64,000 nucleotides of DNA from JAXMAR01 sp046350295 (GCA_046350295.1 JAXMAR010000042.1:1-64000), one strand, 5' to 3'; counted from the stretch's first letter, positions 44,673 through 54,188 are shown. The notes: a model not told the origin generated them from the letters alone. Translations and numbers: made by a program.

Positions 44673-46805
44673 CTAGCGCTTCCAGATCGGCCGCACTTCC
44701 CAGCTCGACAGCGTCCGGAAGTCCGCGCTCCCAGTCACGTCGACTCGAATCGAGCGCCGCGCGGCTTCCGGGATCAGCGGCATGGGGACGTACGTCAAAC
44801 CGTCCGATGCGAAGACCTCGATTGCGGTGCGGTCCACAAGGATGCGCAGCTCCATGTGGCCGCCGCGCAACGGCGCCGGGGCTCGATGCTTGTTGACGAT
44901 CAACTCCTCCTTTGCCCCGTCGTACACCACCGGGATGTCGCGCACCAGAAAGGTCACCTTCCCCTTGCCTGGCTTGAAGACGGCTTCGAGATCGACCAGC
45001 TCGGCACGGTCGGTCAGGGTTGTCTCACTGTTGGTGAGCGTTATCTTGTAGCCCGCATGACTCTTGCCACGTAGACCATTCAACTCCTTCACCGGCGCCC
45101 AGGCGAGGCGCGGACCGTCCGGCGTCGTTCGCAGGCTCAACTCCAAAGGCACGGACATCGCCTGGTTGAACGCCATCCCCGGGCTCGGCGCCTGGAGCCA
45201 GCCGATCTGAATGCGCCGCCCGTCCGCCGCCGGGATATCACTGAAGGTCTGCGCCGCGTAGAAGCCCCGGCCGCGGTGGCCGGGTAGCTTTGGCGTCTCG
45301 GGCGTGAACTTCTCGCCATCGAAGCCGCCGATCATGTACTCGCTGCTGGCCGCGGTCAGCACCCATTTCTTCCGGGTCGCATCGCCGTCGATCGGCAACT
45401 CGAAGAAATCGGGGCACTCGAAGAAGCCGTCGATCTTGCTGCGCACGGTCCAGTCCTTGAGGTCGGGGGACGTGAGGAAGTGGATGGTGTGCTTCTTGTC
45501 GACCTCGACGTAAAGCGTCATCACCCAGCGCTTCGTCGGCTCGTGCCAGAAGACCTTCGGATCGCGATTGCCCGGCGTGATCTGCTTGAGTACGGGATTG
45601 CCGGCGTACTTGGTGAATGACTTGCCGTCTCGACTGTAGGCAAGGCACTGGACCGTTGGATTGCCCGCCGCGGTGTAGATGAGGACGAGGGGCGGCTTGC
45701 CGTCCTTGCCGAAGCCACTCGTGTTCTTCCAGTCGACGACGGCGCTGCCGGAGAAGACGGGGCCCATGGCGTCGGGATAAAGCGCGTCGCCAAGCTCTAC
45801 CCAGTGGACGAGATCCTTGCTGACGGCATGGCCCCAGTGCATGTTGCCCCAACCCCAGCCGTAAGGATTGTGCTGAAAGAAGAGATGGTACTCGCCATTG
45901 AAGAAGACGAGGCCGTTCGGGTCGTTGGTCCAGCCGCGCTTGGGGGAGAAGTGGAACTGCGGCCGCAGCGGTTCCCGGTAGAGGTCGGCGTCGCCTTTGA
46001 GTTCGTCTCCCTGATCGATGCTTGCCAGCGCCGCGGAACCCGCCGGCGCCCGTCCTGCTTCGATGGTGAGCTTCTTGCCGCGCCACGCGGAGACGTCGAG
46101 CGGCGCCCACCAGTCGGCCTTGGCGTCGGCAAGCTCGACGTCGAAGAAGCGTTCGATCTTGCCGTCGACGACCACGTTCACCTTGCGCTGTTTGGCGCCG
46201 TTCTTCACCGGGAAGAACAGAAACCGGCTCGTCACTTCGACCTCGCGCGTCGCTTTGGCGGAGGGCATGGGCGGCTTGCGGTCGGTGAAGACGATGTGAT
46301 CGACGTTGATGTGCCCCCAGCCTCCGGAAGCATTGTCGACGATCTCGAGACGCGCCTTCTTGCCCTTGAGCGCGCCCACGTCCCAGCCGGCCGCTTCGAG
46401 CTGCTCGCTGCCCCCCGGCTCGGTGTTCGGCCCGGTAGCGGAGTGGATGACCTTGCCGTCGACGAGAAGGTTCATGCACGTCTTGCCAGGATAGCCGCCG
46501 CCGCCGATGAGGAAGGAGATATAGCGCCGCTCGATGATGAACTCGGGCGACGTGAGTGTGCCGGTCGGGCCGTCGCCGCCCCGGAAGCTGTTGACGAGCC
46601 CCTTGCCACGGAAGCCGGTGACGGGCATCTGACCAGGAAGCGTGCCGCGGGCGGGCCCGGTCCCGAACGCGGCGCCGGTTGTCTTCCAGGCGCCGTACGT
46701 GTCGCCTTCGAAGTCTTCGAAGACGATGTCGGGGCCGTCGGCGCGAGCGCCTGAGGCGAAAACGAGCACAAGAAGGAGCGGCAGCAGACTGCGTGGAAAA
46801 GGCAT
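44673..46805 (-). CDS. secreted GH32 glycosidase (levanase/invertase-like)
   Basis: A 710-residue exported enzyme. Signal peptide MPFPRSLLPLLLVLVFASGARA. About residues 25-260 form a beta-sandwich region of unknown role, which may be a carbohydrate-binding part. The five-bladed GH32 catalytic domain follows: nucleophile Asp in GWTNDPNGLVFF, the stabiliser in GNRDPKVFW (RDP) and the acid/base Glu in FFECPDFFEL. The C-terminal beta-sandwich has the family pattern (RILVDRTAIEVFASDG). It hydrolyses beta-fructosides such as levan, inulin or sucrose. The usual GH32 enzyme is about 500 residues; the extra length is the N-terminal region. Confidence 0.93.
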   Translation of the reverse strand: MPFPRSLLPLLLVLVFASGARADGPDIVFEDFEGDTYGAWKTTGAAFGTGPARGTLPGQMPVTGFRGKGLVNSFRGGDGPTGTLTSPEFIIERRYISFLIGGGGYPGKTCMNLLVDGKVIHSATGPNTEPGGSEQLEAAGWDVGALKGKKARLEIVDNASGGWGHINVDHIVFTDRKPPMPSAKATREVEVTSRFLFFPVKNGAKQRKVNVVVDGKIERFFDVELADAKADWWAPLDVSAWRGKKLTIEAGRAPAGSAALASIDQGDELKGDADLYREPLRPQFHFSPKRGWTNDPNGLVFFNGEYHLFFQHNPYGWGWGNMHWGHAVSKDLVHWVELGDALYPDAMGPVFSGSAVVDWKNTSGFGKDGKPPLVLIYTAAGNPTVQCLAYSRDGKSFTKYAGNPVLKQITPGNRDPKVFWHEPTKRWVMTLYVEVDKKHTIHFLTSPDLKDWTVRSKIDGFFECPDFFELPIDGDATRKKWVLTAASSEYMIGGFDGEKFTPETPKLPGHRGRGFYAAQTFSDIPAADGRRIQIGWLQAPSPGMAFNQAMSVPLELSLRTTPDGPRLAWAPVKELNGLRGKSHAGYKITLTNSETTLTDRAELVDLEAVFKPGKGKVTFLVRDIPVVYDGAKEELIVNKHRAPAPLRGGHMELRILVDRTAIEVFASDGLTYVPMPLIPEAARRSIRVDVTGSADFRTLSSWEVRPIWKR

Positions 46806-46858
46806 CGGTCATGTCCCTTGGATAATTCACTTCGCCGCGTTCAACGACTCCACCATGA

Positions 46859-47179
46859 TCACGAAGCGGGGCGGATCAGACGATCCATGGGAGGCTCGAC
46901 GACCAAAGCGGCGGTTCCCGTGAGAATCACCTTCTGCCCGCTGAGCTTCTTGGCCAGCTCATGAATCTCCTTCTTCTCCGGCAAGGTCACGTCGATGCGA
47001 CCGAAGATCGTGAACTTGGGGCAACGGAAGGTGACGCCGACGATTTTCTTATCGTTTGGATCCAACCGGACGGACAAGACGCCTTTCGCCTCGAAGCGAA
47101 AGAAAGAGTCGTCTCTGCCACCCGCCGCCGGGGTACCGCCCAGCGGAAGCCCCGCGACCAGAAGAAGCAATGTCGACAT
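46859..47179 (-). CDS. small secreted hypothetical protein
   Basis: A 106-residue protein starting MSTLLLLVAGLPLGGTPAAGG, a short signal peptide. The mature part (FFRFEAKGVLSVRLDPNDKKIVGVTFRC, GQKVILTGTAALVVEPP) is beta-rich and resembles small secreted domains that contain a repeated strand-turn pattern. I do not know its function. It is read on the same strand as the GH32 and MFS genes, between them. Confidence 0.65.
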   Translation of the reverse strand: MSTLLLLVAGLPLGGTPAAGGRDDSFFRFEAKGVLSVRLDPNDKKIVGVTFRCPKFTIFGRIDVTLPEKKEIHELAKKLSGQKVILTGTAALVVEPPMDRLIRPAS

Positions 47180-47248
47180 GGCGAGCCCTCATCTGATTCG
47201 GTTGGTCTGTTGTTCTGACGATGGAACGGAGAGCCCGGATTGCCCGCC

Positions 47249-48724
47249 TCATCCCTGCTGCTGAGACTGCAGCTCCGGCAGGTGGCGCGAGGAGCGCTCG
47301 GTGTCGCGTTGCAGAAACGCCGCGCCCCAGAGCCACAGCAGGCCGCCCAGCAACACGGTAACGGAGACGAACTGGAAGGCCAGGTCGTAGCGGTTGTTCT
47401 TGCCGATAATCGCTCCCATGACGATCGGCGAGATCGCGTCGCCGAACAGGTGGATGATGAGGATGTTGAACGCAAAGGCCCGCGCCCGCAGCAACGGGTG
47501 GGTGACGTTGGCGATGATCGTGTTGGTTGGCCCGGTGTTGAAGAACAGGCAGAAGACGAACGTCCCCATCGGTACCCACGCCAGGGGAAAGTCATCGCGA
47601 GCATAAACCAGCCACAAAAGCGCGGGGAACGCCACGCACATCGCTACGCCGGAGACCAGGAAGTAAGAGCCGGAATACCGCTTCCGCAAGAGATCGCCGG
47701 CCACGCCGCCCAGGATGGTCGCGAGCAGCCCAAGCAAGGCCGTCATCACGCCGAAGAAGAACACCGGGTCCAACCCGAACACGGCGGGGACCGGCGCCGC
47801 CGACACGCCGCGGTACGTTGGGTCGGCCAGGAAGCCCGGCGCCCAGAACGCCAGGCCGCCGATGGCGAAGCACATGAAGGTCATCCCCGCCGTATTCAGC
47901 AAGTACGACGGCGTCTTTAGCAAGAACCAGTAGTCTGACCATTGCGCGTTGCGCTTCGTGGTCGTAACGAGGTCCGTCTGGCCGCGCGGCGGTTCGGGTA
48001 CGAACAGGCACCACACGCTGAGCGCCAGCCCAGGCGGCACGACCAGGTAAAACGCCCAAGGCCAGCTAAGGTTCAGGTTGTTGACCACGACCGAGCCCAG
48101 CGCGTAGCCCAACGCTCCGCCGAAGGGGATGGCGGCGTAAAACCAAGCGAGTACCTGCCCGCGCTTGCTGACGGGAAACAGGTCCGAGATGATGTCGGGC
48201 GCCACTGGACCGTAGACGGCCTCACCGAGGCCGACCAGGCAGCGCGTCAGCAACATCACCAGGTACGCCGTCGGCATGGCGAAGCCGAGCAGGACCAACA
48301 TGCCGCCGCCAAGCTTATCGCCGAGCAAGGGCGCCAGGCCCGACGCCCCCGAGGCCAGCGTCCAGACACCGACGCCGATGGCGATCAGCCACCAGCGCCG
48401 CATGCGCGTAGCCAGGGCGCCGAACAGCGGCGCCGTCAGCATGTAGGTGGCCAGGAAGGCGAAGGACAATACGGCGGTGAGCGTCTTGGCGTCGGCTGGT
48501 TCCTTGCCGTCGGGGCCGGGCGGAAAGAACTCGGCGCGGACATGCGGCTCGACAGCGGCGAGCACCTGGCGGTCGATGTAGTTGAACAGGTTAATAAGCA
48601 CCAGCAAGAGCAGCGCGTGCGTGGCGCCGCGCACGACGGCGGCCTGGCGCACGGGGGGCGGCACGGTGCAACGCGCCATGGAGATCCCGGAGGCGGGAGC
48701 GTCCGGGGTCGGGGTATCGGACAT
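47249..48724 (-). CDS. MFS transporter (spinster-like)
   Basis: A 491-residue major facilitator protein with about twelve hydrophobic segments. The region LINLFNYIDRQVLAAVEPHVRAEF near the start is typical of the spinster-type MFS group, which includes transporters of sphingolipids and other metabolites in eukaryotes and unknown substrates in bacteria. CLVGLGEAVYGPVAPDIISDLFPVSKRGQVLAWFYAAIPFGGALGYALGS is the conserved MFS loop. Start at ATG 48724 (MSDTPTPDAPASG); a longer frame to 48805 has no support. Substrate unknown. Confidence 0.88.
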   Translation of the reverse strand: MSDTPTPDAPASGISMARCTVPPPVRQAAVVRGATHALLLLVLINLFNYIDRQVLAAVEPHVRAEFFPPGPDGKEPADAKTLTAVLSFAFLATYMLTAPLFGALATRMRRWWLIAIGVGVWTLASGASGLAPLLGDKLGGGMLVLLGFAMPTAYLVMLLTRCLVGLGEAVYGPVAPDIISDLFPVSKRGQVLAWFYAAIPFGGALGYALGSVVVNNLNLSWPWAFYLVVPPGLALSVWCLFVPEPPRGQTDLVTTTKRNAQWSDYWFLLKTPSYLLNTAGMTFMCFAIGGLAFWAPGFLADPTYRGVSAAPVPAVFGLDPVFFFGVMTALLGLLATILGGVAGDLLRKRYSGSYFLVSGVAMCVAFPALLWLVYARDDFPLAWVPMGTFVFCLFFNTGPTNTIIANVTHPLLRARAFAFNILIIHLFGDAISPIVMGAIIGKNNRYDLAFQFVSVTVLLGGLLWLWGAAFLQRDTERSSRHLPELQSQQQG

Positions 48725-48801
48725 CGGCGTTCCTCGTGCGGAGCAGATTACGCAGCGAAGGTTATCAGGATCGCCGCAGCGGTCAAGCGATCTTGCGTTG
48801 G

Positions 48802-49176
48802 TCACCCCTCATCGGCTGCAGCCTCGCGAAACCGGATCGGCTTGCCGCTCGGCTCCTCTTCCGTCAACGGCAGCGGCTCCTCGGCCACGTTTTCGTCATC
48901 CTCGATGCGATGCCATTGCAGCGGCTTGCCGTCCTCACGCACGACGCGGAAAGAGCCATCGGGCAACTCCTGGAAGATGCAAGGCACGCCGATGACGCTG
49001 TCCGTCGGAAATTCCAGGATCCGCTCCCTGGCTCGTTCATAGGAGGAATAGCGTTCCGTCACCTTCCCCTGCGTCGTCGTCAGCTCGATGATGAACGGCC
49101 GGACACGGCGGCGCGGCTCAACGACCTCCGGCGCCGGCTCGGCAATCGGCTCCAGCTTACGCTTGCGTTTTTTCAT
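48802..49176 (-). CDS. hypothetical protein, charged
   Basis: A 124-residue protein beginning MKKRKRKLEPIAEPAPEVVEP. The basic start and acidic end (DDENVAEEPLPLTEEEPSG) bracket a domain RPFIIELTTTQGKVTERYSSYERARERILEFPTDSVIGVPCIFQELPDGSFRVVRED. I recognise no family. It is 18 bases after the UdgX gene on the same strand and so probably in one transcript with it. Confidence 0.65.
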   Translation of the reverse strand: MKKRKRKLEPIAEPAPEVVEPRRRVRPFIIELTTTQGKVTERYSSYERARERILEFPTDSVIGVPCIFQELPDGSFRVVREDGKPLQWHRIEDDENVAEEPLPLTEEEPSGKPIRFREAAADEG

Positions 49177-49194
49177 GGCTTTTCACCGAAGGCT

Positions 49195-49815
49195 CTACGC
49201 GCGCTCCAACTCGCGCGCCGCCAACCGCAGATCGTCAACGAACTGGCGGCGCCTCTGCGCTCGCGACGCCGAATCCGGCGCCCGCAGGATCGCCGAGGGA
49301 TGCCAGGTCGCCAGCGTCCACACGGACCACTCGCTCGCGATCACGACGCCGCGCTGCCTGCTGATGCGGAACGTCTTCCCCAGAATAGCCTGCGCCGCCG
49401 TCGCCCCCAGACACACGATCGAGCGCGGCTGAATCACCTCGAACTCCGCCTCCAGCCACGGCCGGCACGCCGCGATCTCGCGCGACGACGGCTTCTTGTG
49501 CAGCCGCCGCTTGCCGCTCGGCTCCCACTTGAAGTGCTTGACCGCGTTGGTGACATAAACCTCGCGCCGCGGCACACGCGCCTCTTCCAAACATTCATCG
49601 AGCAGCCGCCCGGCCGGGCCGACGAACGGATGCCCCTCGATGTCCTCCCGGTCGCCGGGGACTTCGCCGATCAGCACCATGCGGGCATGGGCTGAGCCCT
49701 CGCCGAAGACGGCTTGCGTGGCGTTCTTGTAGAGATCGCATCCCTGGCATCGCTGCACGGCGGCGGTGAGGGCGGGGAGAGTGTGTTTTGGCGGGAGGAA
49801 TTCGGAGGCGGACAT
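49195..49815 (-). CDS. udgX: UdgX-type uracil-DNA glycosylase
   Basis: A 206-residue family-4-like uracil-DNA glycosylase. N-terminal Cys23 and Cys26 (RCQGCDLYK) belong to the iron-sulfur cluster; GEVPGDREDIEGHPFVGPAGRLLDE is the uracil-binding motif A and AVKHFKWEPSG follows. The key loop KRRLH (about 102-106) is the mark of UdgX, in which the His forms a covalent bond with the uracil-containing DNA instead of releasing product. The standard KRRIH is here KRRLH. TWHPSAILR is the C-terminal motif. Start ATG 49815 has GGAGTGG upstream; a longer frame to 50019 is not supported. Confidence 0.9.
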   Translation of the reverse strand: MSASEFLPPKHTLPALTAAVQRCQGCDLYKNATQAVFGEGSAHARMVLIGEVPGDREDIEGHPFVGPAGRLLDECLEEARVPRREVYVTNAVKHFKWEPSGKRRLHKKPSSREIAACRPWLEAEFEVIQPRSIVCLGATAAQAILGKTFRISRQRGVVIASEWSVWTLATWHPSAILRAPDSASRAQRRRQFVDDLRLAARELERA

Positions 49816-49999
49816 GGCGCCACTCCACGGCGAGCCGGGCGGGTAAGCCCCCGGAGGTTGTGTCGGTGATATTGTATCTCTCTCGGTCAAGGAGTATTTC
49901 GTCCGTTCAACCTTCAACCGAGTTGACTTTCCTCGCGTCAAAGGAACGGGTAGAATCACACAGAACAAAGAAGATGCCTCTGGATGCGCGAGAATCGCG

Positions 50000-50329
50000 A
50001 TGGACCTGCCTGTCATCATCGAACCCCTTCCCGAACAGCGCGGTTATGCCGCGTATCTTGGAGCTCCCTTCAACGTCTCGGCAGAAGGCGAGACTCCAGA
50101 ACAAGCGTACCATCGGATCACCTCGCTGCTGCAGCATCGGCTGAAGCAGGGGTTGGACGTTCGCACGATTCACCTGCCTGTCGAGCCAAGGCACGGCGCC
50201 GAACCCGGTTGGCTGGTCGATGACGAGCTGACCCGAGAATGGTTAACCCATGTCGAGAAGTTTCGGAAGGAATGTGATGCGGCCGACTCGCATCGATTGC
50301 TCGGTGAGAACGGGGAGCCAACCACGTGA
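50000..50329 (+). CDS. HicB-like antitoxin
   Basis: A 109-residue protein. The first 60 residues follow the HicB half-ribonuclease-H pattern: VIIEPLPEQRGYAAYLG, ETPEQAYHRITSLLQHRLKQG, here without a recognisable DNA-binding helix-turn-helix. The stop overlaps the GTG start of the following PIN-domain gene (GTGA), indicating translational coupling. HicB proteins usually pair with HicA; the partner here is a PIN nuclease, so the pairing is mixed. Confidence 0.72.
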   Translation: MDLPVIIEPLPEQRGYAAYLGAPFNVSAEGETPEQAYHRITSLLQHRLKQGLDVRTIHLPVEPRHGAEPGWLVDDELTREWLTHVEKFRKECDAADSHRLLGENGEPTT

Positions 50330-50745
50330 GTCGGTTCCTTCTGGATACGGACCACCTCACCTTGTACCAGATGGGCCATCCTCGGGTGGTGAAGCAAGTC
50401 GCCACGCATCTGACCGATGAGCTGGCGATCGCTGTCATCACAGCGGAAGAGCAACTGACCGGATGGCAAAGCGCCCTCCGGTTGGCGAGAGACGATTTCC
50501 GCCGTGCGCAGGTCTACGGACGCATGGCTTTGGCCCTCGAGTCCCTGGCAGGCTGGAAGGTGTTCCCGTTCTCGCTCGCGGCAATGAACCGGCATGCGTC
50601 TCTCGTCCGTCAACGGCTCAACGTCGCGAGCAATGACTTAAAGATTGCTGCAACCGCCCTCGAAGAAAACGCCATCGTTGTAACTCGCAACCGGCGCGAT
50701 TTTTCTCGCGTTCCGACTTTGATTCTGGACGACTGGTCGCAATGA
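50326..50745 (+). CDS. PIN-domain toxin, VapC-like
   Basis: A 139-residue PIN nuclease. Acidic residues of the active site are visible: Asp in FLLDTDHLTLY near the N-terminus, Glu in VITAEEQLTGW, and Asp in VASNDLKIAATAL and VTRNRRDFSRV. PIN toxins of type II systems cleave tRNA or rRNA. It starts at GTG inside the end of the upstream antitoxin gene (GTGA), the standard coupled layout. Confidence 0.85.
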   Translation: MSRFLLDTDHLTLYQMGHPRVVKQVATHLTDELAIAVITAEEQLTGWQSALRLARDDFRRAQVYGRMALALESLAGWKVFPFSLAAMNRHASLVRQRLNVASNDLKIAATALEENAIVVTRNRRDFSRVPTLILDDWSQ

Positions 50746-50904
50746 GCTCGTTGGCTTGCATGGCGCCAACCGCGGGAAACTCCGACGGAAGCGCCGCGTC
50801 GAGGTGGGAAAGGGAGCTGTTCTTGTCGAGACGTACCGCCGTATTGTCGTCGATGGACACGTTCCGGAAGCCACGTTCGCGCTGCCGAAGAGTAGCAGGC
50901 CAGA

Positions 50905-50930
50905 AAAACGGGCTCCGCAAGGAGCCCGTT
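50905..50930 (-). terminator. rho-independent terminator of the DUF1592-DUF1552 operon
   Basis: AAACGGGCTCC (50905-50915) and GGAGCCCGTTT (50920-50930) form a perfect 11-bp stem with a four-base loop. On the minus strand it is followed by TTTTTCT, as expected downstream of the operon at 50953-54188. Confidence 0.9.
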
Positions 50931-50952
50931 TCAAATCGCGGCCAAACCAACG

Positions 50953-52302
50953 TCAAACCGTGAGTTGCCCGAGTCGCCCCGTGCTGTCCCCGAACCTTGG
51001 CGCCTCGACGCCCATGCGGTCCAGCATGCACAGGAAGAGGTTGCAGAGCGGCGTATTCCGCGAGTAGCGGACGTGCCGGCCCGTGCTGATCGTGCCGCCC
51101 CCCTTGCCGACGAGGAGGATGGGGAGCTCGTCGTGGTTATGGCGGTTGCCGTCGCCGTTGCCCGAGCCGTACATGAGCATGCAGTTGTCGAGCAGATTAC
51201 CGTCGCCTTCGCGGGTGTCCTTGAGTTTCCGAATGAGGTAGGCGAACTGCTCGATGTGAAAGCGATTGATCTGGGCGATCTTCTCGAGCTTGGCCCGGTC
51301 GTTCTGGTGATGCGACAGGTCGTGGTGCCCGTCGGAGACGCTGATCTCGCGGTAGGAGCGGTTGCTCCCCTCGTTGGCGAAGACGAAGGTGCTGATGCGC
51401 GTCACGTCCGTCTGGAAGGCAAGGACCAAAAGATCGGCCATCAGCCGCAGGTGATCGCGGAAGCTGGTGGGCACGCCGGAGGGGCGGACGGCGCCGGCGG
51501 GAGCGGACGGGGCGGGCGCATCGCTGGCGTGAACGCGGCGCTCGATGTCGCGGATCGAGGTCATGTACTCGTCGAGGCGGCGCAGGTCCGCGGCCCCGAG
51601 GCGGCTCGTCAAGGCGGCGGCGTCTTCGCGCACGAAGTCGAGGATGCTCTGGTTGAAGTGGGCTCGCATCTCGCCGGCTCGCCCGGCTTCATCGCGCGAG
51701 GGGCCGCCGAAGAGGCGATCGAACACCGCCCGCGGATTGGTCTCCTTGGGTTGCGGCGTCGCCTCGCTCCGCCAGGAGAGGTTGTTCGAATAGGCGCAGC
51801 TATAACCGGAATCGCAGTTGCCCGCCTGCCGGCCCCCTTCGCAGCCGATTTCGAGGGAGGCGAAGCGCGTGGCCGAGCCGACACGGGTCGCGGCCAGTTG
51901 ATCGACGGAGATACCGGCCCGGATGTCGGCGCCGGCGGTCTTGCGCGGCTGGCAGCCGGTGAGGAAGGCGGACATGGCGCGGGCATGGTCACCGGGCCCG
52001 TCGCCGTTCGCGCGAGCCTTGTCGACGGTCAGCCCGGACAGAACGAGCATATCGCTCTTGAACGGCTCCAAGGGCGCCAACGTGCTCGGTAGCGTGAACT
52101 CGCTGCCTGTGGCGCTGGGGGTCCACTGGGGCACATTCACGCCGTTCGGCACATAGAAGAACGCCATGCGGCGCGGCAGCGTGCGGGCCGCTGCGCCGGG
52201 CGTGGCGAGCGCCGTGTGCGGCAGCATCGCCTCCAGGAACGGCAACGCGACCGAGACGCCGAGCCCTTTGAGCAGTGTGCGACGAGAGATTGAGCGAATC
52301 AT
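50953..52302 (-). CDS. DUF1552 exported protein
   Basis: A 449-residue protein with a twin-arginine type start (SRRTLLKGLGVSVALPFLEAM). It belongs to the DUF1552 family: FYVPNGVNVPQWTP, DHARAMSAFLTG, and SDGHHDLSHHQNDRAKLEKIAQIN are its marks. These proteins are usually encoded next to DUF1592-type c-cytochrome proteins, as here. Function is unknown; the fold resembles sulfatase/phosphatase-like proteins. Its ATG overlaps the TGA of the upstream gene (ATGA). Confidence 0.9.
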   Translation of the reverse strand: MIRSISRRTLLKGLGVSVALPFLEAMLPHTALATPGAAARTLPRRMAFFYVPNGVNVPQWTPSATGSEFTLPSTLAPLEPFKSDMLVLSGLTVDKARANGDGPGDHARAMSAFLTGCQPRKTAGADIRAGISVDQLAATRVGSATRFASLEIGCEGGRQAGNCDSGYSCAYSNNLSWRSEATPQPKETNPRAVFDRLFGGPSRDEAGRAGEMRAHFNQSILDFVREDAAALTSRLGAADLRRLDEYMTSIRDIERRVHASDAPAPSAPAGAVRPSGVPTSFRDHLRLMADLLVLAFQTDVTRISTFVFANEGSNRSYREISVSDGHHDLSHHQNDRAKLEKIAQINRFHIEQFAYLIRKLKDTREGDGNLLDNCMLMYGSGNGDGNRHNHDELPILLVGKGGGTISTGRHVRYSRNTPLCNLFLCMLDRMGVEAPRFGDSTGRLGQLTV

Positions 52303-54188
52303 TTGCTTGCGGCCCCCTTGCCCCTCCGGTACTGGAAGGGTTCGCTTTTGATGACTGCCAAAACCATAGCCGACATTCGATTGCCGTCGCGCGCAACAGC
52401 TGCGCAGATGTCCTCGACGGCGCACTTATCATAATACTCCAAACCCCGGCCCAACGCATAGGTTAAAAGTTTTTCGCTCAAGCAGCGGCGGAAATCGGGC
52501 AGCCGCTCCAGCAGAATCGGCCGCAGCTCCTTCGGACCTTTGAACTTTTGCCCGCTCGGCAGCTCGCCGGCGGTATCGATGTCGAATTTGCCGTCTTTGT
52601 CGCGCCATTTGCCGATGGCGTCGTAATTCTCGAACGCGAACCCTAGAGGATCCATGCGCTGGTGGCAGGTGGCGCAGGAGGGGTTGCGGCGGTGCTGCTC
52701 CATGCGCTGCCGCAGCGTGCCGCGCAGCTCGGCCTTGTCCTCGGGCAGCTCACCGGCGTCTGGAACGGGAGGCGGCGGCGGGGCGTTGAAGACGTTCTCG
52801 AGGATCCACTTGCCGCGTTTCACCGGCGAAGTGCGCGTCGGGTTGGACGTCAGCGTGAGGATGCTCGCCTGCGTCAGGATGCCGCCGCGTTTCTTCGGAT
52901 CGACCGTCACCTTTCTGAAAGTCGTGCCGGTGACGCCGGAGATGCCGTAGTGCCGCGCGAGCGTCTCATCGACGAAGGTGAAATCGGCGTCGATGAAGTC
53001 GGCGATGCTGCGGTCCTCTTTCACGATGGCGTCGAAGAAGCGGAACGTCTCCTCGATCATCGACAGCCGCAGTCCCTCGGTGAAAGCAGGAAAGAGCTTC
53101 GGATCGGGCTGCGCGTCGCGCAGCATGCGCAGGTTGAGCCACTGGCCGGCGAAGTTCTCGGTCAGCGCCCGGCTCTTACCGTCCTTGAGCATGCGCTTCA
53201 CCTGCTTTTCGAGGACCGAGTTCAGCTCGCGCTTCTCCGCCAGGTTGAACAACTCCTCGTCCGGCATGCTGCTCCAGAGGAAGTACGACAGTCGGCTCGC
53301 CAGCTCGTAGTCGCTGATCGGATATGCGGTCTTGATCAATCCCGGGGTCCCCGCCTCCGGCGGCGTTCGATCCTGTTCCACCCGGAAAATAAAATGCGGC
53401 GACATCAGCGCAGCCTGCACGGCAAGCTGAATACCGCGCTCGTAGGTCTGTCCGCTTCGCTCCGCCAGGTCGACGAACTTCATGAGCTTTTCGACCTCGG
53501 CGTCCGTCACCGGGCGGCGGTAGGCCCGCCTGGCAAAGGTCGAAAGAATCAGGCGCGTACGCTCCGCTTTGCCGCCCTTTTTGGGCGCGGCGAGCATCAA
53601 CCTCGCCTTGAGCTTGTTATCGGCGAAGGTCAACTGCGCCGCACGTTCGGCAGCGGCGAGATACTTCTCCAGCAGCAACGGCGACAAGGTGAGCACGTCG
53701 CCGATGTTGTCGAAGCCGTAGCCGACGTCGTCCGACGGAAAGCCCTCCGCCAGCTTTTCCTCGACGCCGAGCAGATCGCGAATCGTGTTGTTGTACTCGG
53801 ACTTGTTGAGCCGCCGCAGCGTCACCCGGCCCGGGTCGCGGCCCGCCTTGCAATCGACGGCGAGCACGTCCCGATCGATGAACGTGTTGAGGATATCGTA
53901 CTGGTCGAGCGTCGGCTTGGGCCGCCCCGAAGGCGGCATCTCGCCCGTGCGCAGCTGATGCGCCGCCTTCTCCCAGAGCTTCTTGTCTTTCGCCGCCGCC
54001 GCGAGGTCGGCGAAATCAAGGTTCGCTCCCGCCTTCGCCTTCGGGCCGCTATGACATTTCAAGCAGTACGTCGTCAGGATGGGCCGCACATCCTTGACGA
54101 AGTCGATCTTCGCAGGCGGCTCCGCGCCGGCGCTTGAGGCGAGTACGAGACAGACGCCGGCGACGAAAGGAAGCGGTCGAAGGGACAT
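52299..54188 (-). CDS. DUF1592-family protein with c-type heme domain
   Basis: A 629-residue exported protein. A signal peptide (MSLRPLPFVAGVCLVLASSAGA) precedes a single cytochrome-c-like heme site (CLKCHSG). Next come the DUF1587, DUF1595, DUF1592, DUF1588 and DUF1585 regions in the order usual for planctomycete PSD proteins; recognisable segments are RVTLRRLNKSEYNNTIRDLLGV, YELASRLSYFLWSSMPDEELF, GGILTQASILTLTSNPTRTSPVKRGKWILENVF and ATCHQRMDPLGFAFENYDAIG. It is expected to be periplasmic and to carry redox chemistry of unknown substrate. It is translationally coupled to the DUF1552 gene. Confidence 0.92.
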   Translation of the reverse strand: MSLRPLPFVAGVCLVLASSAGAEPPAKIDFVKDVRPILTTYCLKCHSGPKAKAGANLDFADLAAAAKDKKLWEKAAHQLRTGEMPPSGRPKPTLDQYDILNTFIDRDVLAVDCKAGRDPGRVTLRRLNKSEYNNTIRDLLGVEEKLAEGFPSDDVGYGFDNIGDVLTLSPLLLEKYLAAAERAAQLTFADNKLKARLMLAAPKKGGKAERTRLILSTFARRAYRRPVTDAEVEKLMKFVDLAERSGQTYERGIQLAVQAALMSPHFIFRVEQDRTPPEAGTPGLIKTAYPISDYELASRLSYFLWSSMPDEELFNLAEKRELNSVLEKQVKRMLKDGKSRALTENFAGQWLNLRMLRDAQPDPKLFPAFTEGLRLSMIEETFRFFDAIVKEDRSIADFIDADFTFVDETLARHYGISGVTGTTFRKVTVDPKKRGGILTQASILTLTSNPTRTSPVKRGKWILENVFNAPPPPPVPDAGELPEDKAELRGTLRQRMEQHRRNPSCATCHQRMDPLGFAFENYDAIGKWRDKDGKFDIDTAGELPSGQKFKGPKELRPILLERLPDFRRCLSEKLLTYALGRGLEYYDKCAVEDICAAVARDGNRMSAMVLAVIKSEPFQYRRGKGAASK

